Part shown: one piece after another, positions 9,756 through 20,033 of the stretch | How the letters are laid out: every line of letters begins with the position of its first letter | How positions within the stretch are numbered: position 1 is the first letter of the stretch | Assembly (NCBI GenBank): GCA_029260315.1 | Contig: JAJDDM010000096.1 | Coordinates: 1 to 64,000, forward strand | Length of the DNA: 64,000 nucleotides | Origin: Phycisphaerales bacterium | Lineage (GTDB): Bacteria; Planctomycetota; Phycisphaerae; Phycisphaerales; UBA1924 | Direction: 5' to 3' | The notes under the pieces: generated by a model | Database searches by the model: none | What the model was told of the DNA's origin: nothing | What the model saw: only the letters and a program-made list of their open reading frames with translations | Translations under genes and position numbers: made by a program

Positions 9756-10937
9756 TCATCTATTCCCAAGCATCCGCTCGATCGCGTCCGCCGCGGCCCG
9801 CCCGGCGCTCAGCCCCTCGAACGGCTCGCACACCGCCGCCAACGCACGCTGCTGCCTCACATACAGAGCCTCATCGAGGAGCAACGCCTCCCCGGCATCG
9901 ACGATCGCCGTCGAGTCGCCGAAGTGCGGCACGAACTCCGGCACGATCTCGCGCCCCGCGATCAGATTCGGCAACGTCAGGAACTCGGCCTCGATCAGCC
10001 ATCGCCCAAGCAGCGAGTACATGATCGGATTGGCGCGATAGAAGATGACCATCGGTCGCTGGAGTCGCGCCACCTGAAGCGTCACCGTGCCGCTGGCGAC
10101 CAGGCAGACCTGGCTCCAGTGGATCGCGGCGTCGGTCTTGTCGGCGACAACTTCGAGCCCCGCGGGCCAGCCCGCGCCGCTGGAAGCGTGATCGCGCAGC
10201 CACGCCGCGGCCCGCTCATCCGCCGCCGCCATCAATCCCACAAGCCCCTCGTGCTGCTCGCGCAACCGCTCGAAGGCCTCGATCAGCAGCGGCGCGTTCT
10301 GGCTCAGCTCCCCCGGCCTCGACCCCGGCAGCAGGCACACCCGCGGCTCGCCCTGCGCGAACTCCGACGCCGTCGCCGCCAGCGCGTCCAGATCCCGCGG
10401 CGTATCAAACAGCGGATGCCCGATAAACTCCGCGGCCACATCGCGCTTCTTGAACCACTCTTCCTCAAAGGGCAACAAGCAGAGCACCAGGCTCGTATCG
10501 CGGCGGAGCTTGCGGATCCGCCAGCTCCCCCACGCCCAGAGCTGCGGCGCGACCAGATGCACGACGGTCGTCCCCTGGGCCTTGAGCGCCTTGCAGATCG
10601 GGAAGTTTGCCGCGGGCGAATCCACCGGGACATGCAGGGCCGGACGATGCTCGCGGGCCCAGGCCTCGATCCGCTTATTCATCTTCTTGTGCTCGCGGAT
10701 CTTCTTGAGCCCGGGCATGCCGATGAGCGCATCGTCGCCGGTCGATTCGACGATGGTTGCTCCCGCGTCGCGCATCCGCGGACCGCCCCAGGCGTGGATG
10801 GCCATCTCCGGGTGGCGTCGGCGGAGTTCGCGGATGACCACGCTGGCGTGCAGATCGCCGCTGGGCTCGAACGCCGTGAACAACACCCCCCGCCGATCTT
10901 CCGCGTCGCGTCCCTGCACGGGCGAGTCAAGCCGCAC
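9756..10937 (-). CDS. lpxB: Lipid-A-disaccharide synthase
   Basis: LFTAFEPSGDLHASVVIREL, LLPGSRPGE, ALYVRQQR; LpxB-length protein. Confidence 0.9.
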   Translation of the reverse strand: MRLDSPVQGRDAEDRRGVLFTAFEPSGDLHASVVIRELRRRHPEMAIHAWGGPRMRDAGATIVESTGDDALIGMPGLKKIREHKKMNKRIEAWAREHRPALHVPVDSPAANFPICKALKAQGTTVVHLVAPQLWAWGSWRIRKLRRDTSLVLCLLPFEEEWFKKRDVAAEFIGHPLFDTPRDLDALAATASEFAQGEPRVCLLPGSRPGELSQNAPLLIEAFERLREQHEGLVGLMAAADERAAAWLRDHASSGAGWPAGLEVVADKTDAAIHWSQVCLVASGTVTLQVARLQRPMVIFYRANPIMYSLLGRWLIEAEFLTLPNLIAGREIVPEFVPHFGDSTAIVDAGEALLLDEALYVRQQRALAAVCEPFEGLSAGRAAADAIERMLGNR

Positions 10938-10975
10938 GCCGGGGCGATGTCAACGCGACCGGCGACCAGCGAGGG

Positions 10976-11623
10976 CTAAAACCCCGCCGACCCGATCCAC
11001 GCCGAGGCCTTCTGATCCAGCGCCGACGCGATCGCCAGCATGGACTCCAGGCTGGGCAGGTGGGCGGCCCGCTCGATCGAGCTGAGCTGGCTCACGCTCA
11101 CGCCCGAGGCTTCCGAGAGTTCTTTGAGCGTCCAGCCGCGCTCGGTCCGCGCCAGCCGGATCAGCCGACCCAGCTCCATCCGCAGGCGATCCTGCGGGCG
11201 GGCCCCGAGGCCGAAGCGCTCCGCCGCCTGTCGCAGCGTCGCCCGCAGTTCCTCCAGCGAAAACGGCTTGGCAAGGTAATCGAATGTGTCCTGCTTGAAG
11301 GTCTGGCGCATCGAGTCCAGCGAGGGGTAGCCGGTGATCACCACGACGACGAGCTTCTCCCAGCGCTCGCGGACGGCCGCCAGCACGTCCTCCCCGCCGA
11401 CTCGCCCCATCTTCATGTCCAGCAGCAGGATGTCGGGGAGCTGCTCCTCGAACCGCTTGTAGACGCGCTCGGGCTTGGCGAACACCTCGACCTCGTGCCC
11501 GTCCGCCGCCAGCGTCGTCTCGATGAACTCCAGGAAGTCCGCGTCGTCGTCGAGCACCGCGATCCGCATCGGCGGCACGGTCCCAGGGTCGACGCTCGGT
11601 GTATCGCCATCGGGAGTGCTCAA
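10976..11623 (-). CDS. Response regulator with C-terminal XRE-type helix-turn-helix
   Basis: Receiver domain (VLDDDADF, LLLDMKMG, KPFS) followed by RLARTERGWTLKELSEASGVSVSQLSSIERA (Cro/CI HTH). Confidence 0.85.
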   Translation of the reverse strand: MSTPDGDTPSVDPGTVPPMRIAVLDDDADFLEFIETTLAADGHEVEVFAKPERVYKRFEEQLPDILLLDMKMGRVGGEDVLAAVRERWEKLVVVVITGYPSLDSMRQTFKQDTFDYLAKPFSLEELRATLRQAAERFGLGARPQDRLRMELGRLIRLARTERGWTLKELSEASGVSVSQLSSIERAAHLPSLESMLAIASALDQKASAWIGSAGF

Positions 11624-11625
11624 GG

Positions 11626-13218
11626 CTACCCTTCCTTGGTCTCGTGGAGCCCCTGGCCGGCGAGACCGTGCTCGCCCGAGGCCTCGCCATTGGTCGGCTC
11701 GGCGACCCGCGGCATCAGCACCTCGAAGATAGCCCCAACTCCCTCCGGACGGTTGCGGGCCAGCAAAACCCCTCCATGCTCTCTCACAATCCCCTCGGCG
11801 ACCGCCAGCCCCAGGCCGGTCCCCCGCGCGTCCAGGCGCGTACTCACAAACGGGTCGAATAGTGTCGGCAGCACTTCGGGGTCGATCCCGGGCCCGTTGT
11901 CGAAGATCCCGATCGAGACCCAGGTCTCCTCCTCGCGGACCTGCTCCTCGCCGCGGATGACGATCTCGCCGGCTCGCTCGGGATCGCCCCGCTCGCTGAT
12001 GGCGTCTACCGCGTTGCGGACGAGATTGACCAGCACCTGGACCATCCGGTCGGCGTCACATTCCAGCGTGAGCTCCTCGGAAACCTCGTGCACGATCCGG
12101 ATATTGCGGGCGTCGCGATCTAGCCGGACCAGCGTGATCGCCTCCTGGGCGATCTCTAGCACGCGGGTGGCGCGGGTCGAGGGCGGGCGGACGCGCGCGA
12201 AATCCAGCAGCCCCTCGCTGAGTCCTTCCAGCCGCAGCACGACCCGCCGCAGCAGCGCCGCCTGGTCCTCGGGAAGGCCCTCGGCGGGGGCGCTCGCGAG
12301 CCTCTCGGCGAGCCCCTTGAGGACGGTCAGAGGCGTGTTCATTTCGTGGGCGAGGCCCGCGGACATGATCGCCAAGCTCCGCAAACGGTCGGTGTCCTGG
12401 AGGTTCTCTCGAGCCCGCTCAATGAGCTGGTTCTTGCGAGCAAGATCCGCGGCGACGAACTCCAAACGCTCAAGCGTCTGGGCCAGCTCGTGCTCATGGC
12501 GGCGCAGCTTGGCGATTGTCGCGTTGCGAGACCGCATGATCTCGCCCAGCTCGTCGGCGGGGATCGAGGACTCGGGGATCAACTCGCCCAGGGCGTCGCC
12601 CTCCTGGACCGCCGCGTCGGCTCTGAGAATCCGCCGGATAGGGGCGTAGACATGGCGTGGCAGGACCAGCACCTCCAGCGAGAGCGCGACCAGGCCGTAG
12701 ACGCCCAGCAGCGCCAGGACGAGCACCGCGTACAGCCGCCCCACCGCCTGGCGCGCATCGGCACTGCGCACCGTCGCCTGCACCAGTTGCCCATCCCGAA
12801 AGGCGGCGACCGCGGTGCCTTCGTCGTTGTGCGCCACGAGCGTGTCCTCCGGCGCGTTCGCGTAGATCTTCTCCAGCTGCGAGGCCGTCAACCCCAGGCT
12901 CTCGGCATCGCCCCGCTCGACACGCGTCTCGGGGCTCGACAGGCGGGGCGCATCGGCACCTGACGCCGTGTCGGAGAGCGCCTGGCGGGCAATATCCAAC
13001 TCGGCCCGCAGCACGATCTGGCGCACCATGGGGCGCAACCCGATCACCAGCACGACCGCGAGCGAGAGGCTGAAGATCGTGTGCAGGAAAATCAGCTTCT
13101 TGCGGACCCGCATCCCCGCCAGGAGCCCTCGGCTGCGATCGGCGGCTCGGGTCGTGCGGTCGGCGTCGCCGGGGGACGGCAGGGTCTGGCTTTGCGAGCT
13201 TTGGGAGGCGTCGAACAC
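11626..13218 (-). CDS. Sensor histidine kinase (membrane, HAMP-like linker)
   Basis: H-box AGLAHEMNTPLTVL, N-box NLVRNAVDAI, DNGPGID, GTGLGLAVAEGIV. Confidence 0.9.
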   Translation of the reverse strand: MFDASQSSQSQTLPSPGDADRTTRAADRSRGLLAGMRVRKKLIFLHTIFSLSLAVVLVIGLRPMVRQIVLRAELDIARQALSDTASGADAPRLSSPETRVERGDAESLGLTASQLEKIYANAPEDTLVAHNDEGTAVAAFRDGQLVQATVRSADARQAVGRLYAVLVLALLGVYGLVALSLEVLVLPRHVYAPIRRILRADAAVQEGDALGELIPESSIPADELGEIMRSRNATIAKLRRHEHELAQTLERLEFVAADLARKNQLIERARENLQDTDRLRSLAIMSAGLAHEMNTPLTVLKGLAERLASAPAEGLPEDQAALLRRVVLRLEGLSEGLLDFARVRPPSTRATRVLEIAQEAITLVRLDRDARNIRIVHEVSEELTLECDADRMVQVLVNLVRNAVDAISERGDPERAGEIVIRGEEQVREEETWVSIGIFDNGPGIDPEVLPTLFDPFVSTRLDARGTGLGLAVAEGIVREHGGVLLARNRPEGVGAIFEVLMPRVAEPTNGEASGEHGLAGQGLHETKEG

Positions 13219-13238
13219 GGGGACTCTAGACTCATCCG

Positions 13239-14591
13239 ATGAGCCCGAGCCCCACGCGACCGCCCGTCCGATCCGCCAGCGGGCGAGCCCGCGCGCTGGA
13301 GCGGCTCGCTCAGGTCTTCGAGCAGTTTCCCGCCTTGCACCCTTGCGAAGAAGACGAGGCGGGGTTGGACCATCGCGAGGCCGCGCTGGCCCACGCCATC
13401 GTGGACCACGCCATCAGACGATGGCTGACCCTGCGCCACCTGCTCCAGGGCTCGCTCCGCCAGCCGTTCGACGGGCTGGAGCCGATGGTTGGAGCTGCCT
13501 TGGTCGGCGGAGCGACCCAGATCTTCCTGCTCGATCGCGTGCCGGCGAGGGCCGCGATCAATGAGAGCGTTGGATGGGTCAAAGCGAGGCGGGGCAAGGG
13601 GGCCGGGGGGCTGGTCAACGCCGTGCTCCGCAGGATGAGCGAACTGGCGAGCGAGGAGTTTCTGGAGTCGGTCGATCCGCTGGACCCGCCGAGGGATGCC
13701 CTGTGTCTGAGCGACGGCAGGGCGCGAAAGTTGACCCGCGAGGCATTCGGTGCCAAGCCCTGGGCCCGCCTGTCGCAGCAGCACAGCGTGCCGATGGGCT
13801 TGATCGAGCGATGGCGGAAGTCGATGGGCGATGAACGGGCGCGCGAGCAGATCGCGCACGTCGCCAGCCGAGCCCCGATCGTGCTCAATCTGGAGCACGC
13901 CCGCGAGGGGTTCACCCACGAGGCGCTCGAGGAGCACGCCCACGAGCACCACGCCGTGTTCGCCGGCGGCGCGAACGCACTCCGCCAGGCCCTGGATGGA
14001 CGCAAGGACGTGTGGGCCCAGGACGCGGCGTCGGCAGAGCCCGTGCGCCTCGCGAACGATCTCCTTCCCTCGTGCGTGCTCGACCTCTGTGCCGGCAGGG
14101 GCACCAAGTCACGCCAGATGGCGCTGACCTGGCCCCAGGCACGCATCGTCGCGACGGACCGGAACGCCGCCCGCTTCGAGGAGCTTTCGCGCGTGGCCGG
14201 CGGCTATCCCAACATCAAGCCCGAGCCGTTCGAGAGCATCGGCGGGACGTTCGACGTGGTCCTGCTGGACGTGCCGTGCACGAATACCGGCGTGCTCGCC
14301 CGCCGACGCGAGGCCCGGTACCGGTTTTCCGACGAGGGCCTGGGCGAACTGGTCGCGATCCAGCGCCAGATCCTCCGCAGAGGGTGGGATCTCATCCCCC
14401 CCGGCGGGCACCTGCTGTATGCGACATGCAGCAACGAGCCCGAGGAGGGGGAGGAGCAGACAGCCTGGGCGGTCTCGGCACTCGGGGCGGTCCTAGTCCG
14501 CAAGCGGCGATGTTGGCCCAACGGGCTCGCCAATGACCCTGCGGGCGCCTATCGCGATGGCTCCTATGCGGCACTGCTCCAGCGGGCGTGA
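13239..14591 (+). CDS. rsmB: 16S rRNA (cytosine-5) methyltransferase RsmB/NOL1-like with NusB-type N-terminus
   Basis: NusB-like N-terminus; LDLCAGRGTKSRQMAL, LLDVPCTNTGVLARRREARYRF, LLYATCSNEPEE. Confidence 0.85.
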   Translation: MSPSPTRPPVRSASGRARALERLAQVFEQFPALHPCEEDEAGLDHREAALAHAIVDHAIRRWLTLRHLLQGSLRQPFDGLEPMVGAALVGGATQIFLLDRVPARAAINESVGWVKARRGKGAGGLVNAVLRRMSELASEEFLESVDPLDPPRDALCLSDGRARKLTREAFGAKPWARLSQQHSVPMGLIERWRKSMGDERAREQIAHVASRAPIVLNLEHAREGFTHEALEEHAHEHHAVFAGGANALRQALDGRKDVWAQDAASAEPVRLANDLLPSCVLDLCAGRGTKSRQMALTWPQARIVATDRNAARFEELSRVAGGYPNIKPEPFESIGGTFDVVLLDVPCTNTGVLARRREARYRFSDEGLGELVAIQRQILRRGWDLIPPGGHLLYATCSNEPEEGEEQTAWAVSALGAVLVRKRRCWPNGLANDPAGAYRDGSYAALLQRA

Positions 14592-14665
14592 AAGACCCAC
14601 CGAGGCTCGGTGCGGGGCTACACTCCCTGCCCATCCCGCCTTTGCGGGCAGCACGAGGGACTTGC

Positions 14666-15127
14666 ATGAATCTCCTGGACATTCTCACGCCCGAGTGCAT
14701 TCGCGCGCCGCTGCGCAGCGTGGACAAAAAGGGGGTCATCGACGAGCTGGTCGATCTGCTCAGCGAGCAGTCCCGGGTGCCCGATGCCGAGGTGCTCAAG
14801 GAGGCCGTCTGGGCCCGCGAGCAGACCCGCACGACGGGGATCGGGCAGGGGCTGGCGATCCCGCACGGCAAAGCGCCGGGGATGAAAGAGCTTGCGATGG
14901 CGATCGGCAAGCCCGCCGAGCCGCTGGACTTCGAGTCGATCGACGGCGAGCCGGTGAAGCTGGTGGTGCTGCTGGCGAGCCCGCCGGATCGGACCAGCGA
15001 CCACATCCACGCCCTGGCGCGTGTCAGCCGCCTGATCTCGATGGAGTCGTTCCGTAACAAGATCTACGAAGCGACGACCAGCGAGGAGATTTATGAGCTG
15101 CTGGCCGGCCAGGAAAAGGGCGGATGA
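14666..15127 (+). CDS. PTS IIA-like (PtsN/fructose-type EIIA) protein
   Basis: GIGQGLAIPHGKAPGM contains the EIIA phospho-His motif; ~153 aa. Confidence 0.85.
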   Translation: MNLLDILTPECIRAPLRSVDKKGVIDELVDLLSEQSRVPDAEVLKEAVWAREQTRTTGIGQGLAIPHGKAPGMKELAMAIGKPAEPLDFESIDGEPVKLVVLLASPPDRTSDHIHALARVSRLISMESFRNKIYEATTSEEIYELLAGQEKGG

Positions 15128-16041
15128 GTTCGTTCCGGGCCGACGTGAGCGAAGACTCCACACATCCGGATGCCGGACTCTCGCCCGAGGCGATCGCGCC
15201 ATTGGCGTTGATAGAGTCGGCGCTCGCGGCGGTGCTCGATGAACGCACGTTCGAGGGCGATCTGGGCCATGCGATCCGGCACGCGCTGCTGGGCGGAGGC
15301 AAGCGAGTCCGACCGCTGTTGTGCTGGCACGCATGCGTCGCGGCGGGCGGGACCGGCGAAGAGTCGCTTCCGGCTTGCGTTGCGGTTGAGATGGTGCATG
15401 CGTTCAGTCTCGTCCACGATGATTTGCCGGCGTTGGATAACGACGATCTGCGGCGCGGCAAGCCCACTGTCCACGTCGCCTTCGGCGAGGCGAGCGCCAT
15501 TCTCGCCGGCGATGCGCTGCTCAGCCTCTCGCACGAGATCCTCAGCGAGAGCTCGCTGCCAAGCGAGCGCCGGGCGGCGTGCGCGGGCGTGCTCGCCCGC
15601 GCGACACGCGCGATGATCAACGGCCAGATGCTGGATATGCAGGGAGGCGACACTCCGCCGGCGATCGAGGACGTTCGGCGAGTGCATGAGGATAAAACCG
15701 GGGCGTTTATCAGTGCCGCGTGCGAGATGGGCGCCGTCTGCGCCGGAGCCTCGTCCGAGACGGTCGGAACCTTGCGCGCGTTCGGCCTGGTGCTGGGCCT
15801 GCTCTTTCAGGCGACCGATGATCTGATCGACGTCGAGCAGTCGAGCGAACACGCCGGCAAACGCACGGGTAAGGACCGCGGCGCGAGGAAGTGGACCCTG
15901 CCGAGGGTGCTGGGCGTCGATGGAGCGAGGGCCGAGGTGTGGCGTCTGGCGGGGGAGTGCTCGGCGGCGCTGGCGGTGATGGACGAGCGGGCGGAGGTGC
16001 TGCGAGAGTTTTCGGCGGTGATCGCCCGGCGGACCCGATAA
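15124..16041 (+). CDS. ispA: Polyprenyl synthetase (farnesyl/geranylgeranyl diphosphate synthase)
   Basis: GGGKRVRPLL, LVHDDLPALDNDDLRRGKPT, FQATDDLIDVE Asp-rich motifs. Confidence 0.88.
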   Translation: MSSFRADVSEDSTHPDAGLSPEAIAPLALIESALAAVLDERTFEGDLGHAIRHALLGGGKRVRPLLCWHACVAAGGTGEESLPACVAVEMVHAFSLVHDDLPALDNDDLRRGKPTVHVAFGEASAILAGDALLSLSHEILSESSLPSERRAACAGVLARATRAMINGQMLDMQGGDTPPAIEDVRRVHEDKTGAFISAACEMGAVCAGASSETVGTLRAFGLVLGLLFQATDDLIDVEQSSEHAGKRTGKDRGARKWTLPRVLGVDGARAEVWRLAGECSAALAVMDERAEVLREFSAVIARRTR

Positions 16042-16168
16042 CGCCTCAGTCGCGCCGATGACACGCCGGAGGGGGTTCTCCCAAGAGGATCTCGATGACA
16101 AGCCGCGATCGCCCGCCCGGAGACTGGGCGATTGGGATTCGTTCGTTCTCTCTCATAGAGTTCCATGT

Positions 16169-18151
16169 ATGGCCATGCTTCCAGAGATTCACTCCCCCGC
16201 GGACCTGCGAAAGCTGCCCGTGGAAGCCCTGCCCGAGGTCGCGTCGGATATCCGGCGGGCGATCATCGAGCAGGTCTCCCGCTCGGGGGGACACCTTGCG
16301 CCGAATCTGGGCGTGGTCGAGCTGACGATCGCGCTGCACTATGTCTTCGATTTCTCGCACGATCGCCTGCTGTTCGACGTCGGGCATCAGTGCTATCCCC
16401 ACAAGCTGCTGACCGGGCGTCAGGGGCTTCTGGCCCAGTTGCGGACACGAGAGGGGATGAGCGGGTTTCCCGCGCCGAGTGAGTCCGACTACGACCTGTT
16501 CAGCGTCGGGCACGCGGGGACGGCGATCTCGACTGGCGTGGGCATGGCCCGGGCCGACACGCTCAGCGGCGAGGCCTTTGATACGAAGCAGAATCCGGAT
16601 GGGCGACGCGTCGTGGCGCTGATCGGCGACGCGTCGATCGCCAACGGCGTCGCGATGGAGGGCCTGAACAACGCCGGGACGCTCAAGCGGCAGATGCTCG
16701 TCGTGCTGAACGACAACGGGATGAGCATCTCCAAGCCGCAGGGCGCGCTGGCGCAGTACTTCGACCGCCTGCGGATGAGCCACCTGTACGGCGACTTCAA
16801 GAAGAGCGCCCGCAAGATCCTTCGCCACATGCCCGGCGGCGGGCTGGTCGAGGAGGCGTACCACAAGTTCGGCGAGGCGACCAAGGCGATGGTCGCGGAA
16901 AACTCGTGGTTCGAGCACTTCGGGCTCGTGACCGTCGGCCCGATCGACGGGCACAACATCCCGTCGTTGATCGAGTTCCTGGGTGAGGCCCGCGAGTTTG
17001 ACCGCCCGATGGTGCTGCACGTCAAGACGATCAAGGGCAAGGGCTTGGAGTTTGCCGAGGCCGACGCGACGAGGTTCCACTCGCCCGCGGCGTTCAGCTA
17101 CGAGCGTGAGGGCGTTGCGATCGGGGGCAAGGACGCGAAGACCGCGTGCCGAGTCGAGGTCAGGAACGCGGGGCGGAGCTTTACGGCCGCGTTCGGCGAC
17201 GCCCTGGTCGAGTTGATGGATCGCGACGAGAAGGTCGTGACTTGCACGGCGGCGATGCCGGACGGGACGGGCGTGGTCAAGGCCTTGGAACGCTTCGGCG
17301 ATCGGGCGTGGGACGCGGGGATCTGCGAGAGCCACGCGATGGACATGATGGCGGGCCTGGCCCACGGCGGGTTCAAGCCCTACTTCGCGGTGTATTCGAC
17401 GTTCTTCCAGCGGGCGTTCGACCAGGCGTTCCAGGAGGTCGCGTTGCAGGGGCTCGGCGTTCGCCTATGCCTCGATCGCGCGGGGCTGGTCGGGGGCGAC
17501 GGCGCCGTCCACCAGGGGTTCTGCGACGTGGCGCTGCTGCGGACGCTGCCCAGGGCGGTTGCCATGGCGGCGATCGACGAGGTTTCGCTCTGCGCGGCGC
17601 TGGAGTTCATGCGGGGGCTCGATGATCGGATCTCGGCGGTGCGTTATCCGCGCGACAGCGTGGACCTGCGGTTCGCCGAGGATCTGTGCCCCGCGTTCGA
17701 GCTGGGCAAGGCGCGATTTCTGTCCGAGGGTGTTGACCAGCGCGAGATTGATGTTGCGGTCCTCGGTTTCGGTCCCTGCGCGCTCGCGGCGCTCGACGCG
17801 TCCGCGACACTCGGATCCGACGCCCGCGTGGGAGTCTGGGACGCGCGATTCGCCAAGCCCGTGGACGAAGAGCTGATCGCGCGGCTGGTCTCGCGGGGCG
17901 TCCCGATCGTGACGGTCGAGGAGCACGCTCCGGCGGGCGGGTTCGGCGACGCCGTGATCGACGCGGTGCATCGCGCACACGACGGCGCGTTCTCGATCAC
18001 CAAGCTGGCGATGCCCGACGACTGGGTGCATCAAGACTCTCGCTCGCGCCAGCTCCGCGAGGCGGGGCTCGACAGCGAGGGGATCTCCCGTGCCATCCGC
18101 GGCGTGCTGGCGCCCGACCCGCTGGCAGCGCGTCGGGCGGGCGAGGACTGA
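16169..18151 (+). CDS. dxs: 1-deoxy-D-xylulose-5-phosphate synthase
   Basis: GGHLAPNLGVVELTIALHYVFD, FDVGHQCYPHKLLTGR, GDASIANGVAMEGLNNAG. Confidence 0.95.
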   Translation: MAMLPEIHSPADLRKLPVEALPEVASDIRRAIIEQVSRSGGHLAPNLGVVELTIALHYVFDFSHDRLLFDVGHQCYPHKLLTGRQGLLAQLRTREGMSGFPAPSESDYDLFSVGHAGTAISTGVGMARADTLSGEAFDTKQNPDGRRVVALIGDASIANGVAMEGLNNAGTLKRQMLVVLNDNGMSISKPQGALAQYFDRLRMSHLYGDFKKSARKILRHMPGGGLVEEAYHKFGEATKAMVAENSWFEHFGLVTVGPIDGHNIPSLIEFLGEAREFDRPMVLHVKTIKGKGLEFAEADATRFHSPAAFSYEREGVAIGGKDAKTACRVEVRNAGRSFTAAFGDALVELMDRDEKVVTCTAAMPDGTGVVKALERFGDRAWDAGICESHAMDMMAGLAHGGFKPYFAVYSTFFQRAFDQAFQEVALQGLGVRLCLDRAGLVGGDGAVHQGFCDVALLRTLPRAVAMAAIDEVSLCAALEFMRGLDDRISAVRYPRDSVDLRFAEDLCPAFELGKARFLSEGVDQREIDVAVLGFGPCALAALDASATLGSDARVGVWDARFAKPVDEELIARLVSRGVPIVTVEEHAPAGGFGDAVIDAVHRAHDGAFSITKLAMPDDWVHQDSRSRQLREAGLDSEGISRAIRGVLAPDPLAARRAGED

Positions 18152-19041
18152 TGGAGCGCACGATGGGCCGCACGATCGCGCTGTTTGTCAACCGACACAA
18201 GCCCGATGCGTGTGCCGCCGAGGGACAGGTTGCCAGCCTGATCGAGGCGCACGGCACGCTCGCGTTCAGCGACGACGTGAGCAACGCCGACCGATTGCGC
18301 GCCGCGGGCGAGATCGATCTGGTCGTATCGCTGGGCGGCGACGGGACGATTCTGTCGCTGGTCGATGCGGCGTCGCCGCTCGGGCTGCCGCTGCTTGGGG
18401 TCAATCTCGGCAAGCTCGGATTCCTCGCCGAGTATGACCTCGATGGGTTGAGCTCGCACGGCGAACGCCTTTTCGGCGCCGGCGAGTTGGAGATCCGCGA
18501 GTTGGACCGCTTGCAGGCTCAGGTCTTCGGGCGCGACGAAGATCAGGCGCGATTCGTGGGCGAGGCGCTCAATGACGTCGTGATGACCGCGGGCCCGCCC
18601 TATCGCATGATCTCGATCGGGCTGCGGGTCGATGGCGAGAACGGGCCGGAGGTCTCCGGCGACGGGATGATCGTCTCGACGCCGACGGGCAGCACGGCGT
18701 ACACGCTGTCGGCGGGCGGGCCGATCCTGACCCCGGGCGTGCGGGGCATGGTCATCACGCCGATCGCGGCCCACAGCCTGAGCTTCCGCCCGATCGTGGT
18801 GGACGCGAGCAGCACGGTCGAGATGCGTCTGGATCGGGTGAACGCCGAGGACGGGCACGGGACGACGCTGCTGCTGGACGGTCGCCCGGAGGCCCGCCTG
18901 GAAGAGGGCGAGCGGGTGGTGATCGGGCGGGGCGGATCGGCCCGGTTTGTGACCAACCCGTCGCGGAGCTACTGGGAGACGCTGGTCGGCAAGCTGCGCT
19001 GGGCCCAGGCGCCGGTATTTCGTTCCGTCGGCGGGGCATAA
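18151..19041 (+). CDS. nadK: NAD(+)/NADH kinase
   Basis: SLGGDGTILSLVDAA, GVNLGKLGFLAEY, PTGSTAYTLSAGGPI. Confidence 0.93.
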   Translation: MERTMGRTIALFVNRHKPDACAAEGQVASLIEAHGTLAFSDDVSNADRLRAAGEIDLVVSLGGDGTILSLVDAASPLGLPLLGVNLGKLGFLAEYDLDGLSSHGERLFGAGELEIRELDRLQAQVFGRDEDQARFVGEALNDVVMTAGPPYRMISIGLRVDGENGPEVSGDGMIVSTPTGSTAYTLSAGGPILTPGVRGMVITPIAAHSLSFRPIVVDASSTVEMRLDRVNAEDGHGTTLLLDGRPEARLEEGERVVIGRGGSARFVTNPSRSYWETLVGKLRWAQAPVFRSVGGA

Positions 19042-19103
19042 GTGCGATCGCTCGTGAGTTGACATCATCGGCGAGTGGCGGCGGGCGGAAAGGAAAGCCT
19101 CCG

Positions 19104-19982
19104 ATGGTGACGGCGATCGAACCAAAGACGCAGGAGCAGACGGCTTCGCTGCAATGCATGGAGGTCTGGGGCGGCAACGAGGCGGTGGACGACGCGATCT
19201 CGGTGCCGGGCATCGACGCGATCGTGCACTCGCGCCCCCACGCGGGCAGTGGGCGGGGAGGCGACATTTATTATGTCTCGGTCTGCGGGGCGGGCGAGAT
19301 CAGCCGCTTCTTGGTCGCCGACGTTTCGGGGCACGGCGAGAGCGTGGGCGATCTGGCGAGCAAGCTCCGCCGGCTCATGCGTAAGTACATCGGCAGCGCG
19401 AATCCGTCCCGCTTGGCGATGCGACTCAACAATGAGTTTGGAGAGCTCTCGCAGGACGGTAAGTTCGCAACGGCGCTGGTGATGACGTACTTCGCGCCGA
19501 GCGATTATCTGATCGTCACCAACGCCGGCCATCCGAGGCCGCTTTGGTATCAGGTGTCGAGCGGGACCTGGAGCGTGATCCACGCGGGCGACGAGCGGAT
19601 CGCGGCGTCCGGCAGCGAGAGCGTGGGCGTGCGGAACCTGCCGCTGGGGATCATCGGGGGCACGGAGTATGAGCAGCTCGCGGTGCCGCTGCGCGAGGGC
19701 GATATCGTGGTGGCGTATACCGACTCGCTCGTAGAAGCATCCAACGACACGGGCGATCAGTTGGGAGAACAAGGCCTGCTGCGGCTCGTGCGCGGGCTCG
19801 GGACGCCCGACGCGGAGACCATCGGGCATCGGGTCGAGCAGGCGGTCGCCGGGTATCGCGAGGCCGGCGAGGCGGATGACGACCTGACGGTGCTCGTGCT
19901 CTCGCACAACGCGGCGTCGCCGGAGAAGCAGGGGCTCGCGGAGAAAATCCGGGTGCTTGGTCGGATGGTGGGCCTTGGGTAG
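19104..19982 (+). CDS. PP2C/SpoIIE-type serine phosphatase
   Basis: RGGDIYYVSVCGAGEISRFLVADVSGHGESVGDLA, TNAGHPRPLWY, VAYTDSLVEA. Confidence 0.85.
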   Translation: MVTAIEPKTQEQTASLQCMEVWGGNEAVDDAISVPGIDAIVHSRPHAGSGRGGDIYYVSVCGAGEISRFLVADVSGHGESVGDLASKLRRLMRKYIGSANPSRLAMRLNNEFGELSQDGKFATALVMTYFAPSDYLIVTNAGHPRPLWYQVSSGTWSVIHAGDERIAASGSESVGVRNLPLGIIGGTEYEQLAVPLREGDIVVAYTDSLVEASNDTGDQLGEQGLLRLVRGLGTPDAETIGHRVEQAVAGYREAGEADDDLTVLVLSHNAASPEKQGLAEKIRVLGRMVGLG

Positions 19983-20033
19983 GGTCGTCGGAGAGTGAAC
20001 GATCGAAATATGGCGAGCGCACGATTGAGGGAA

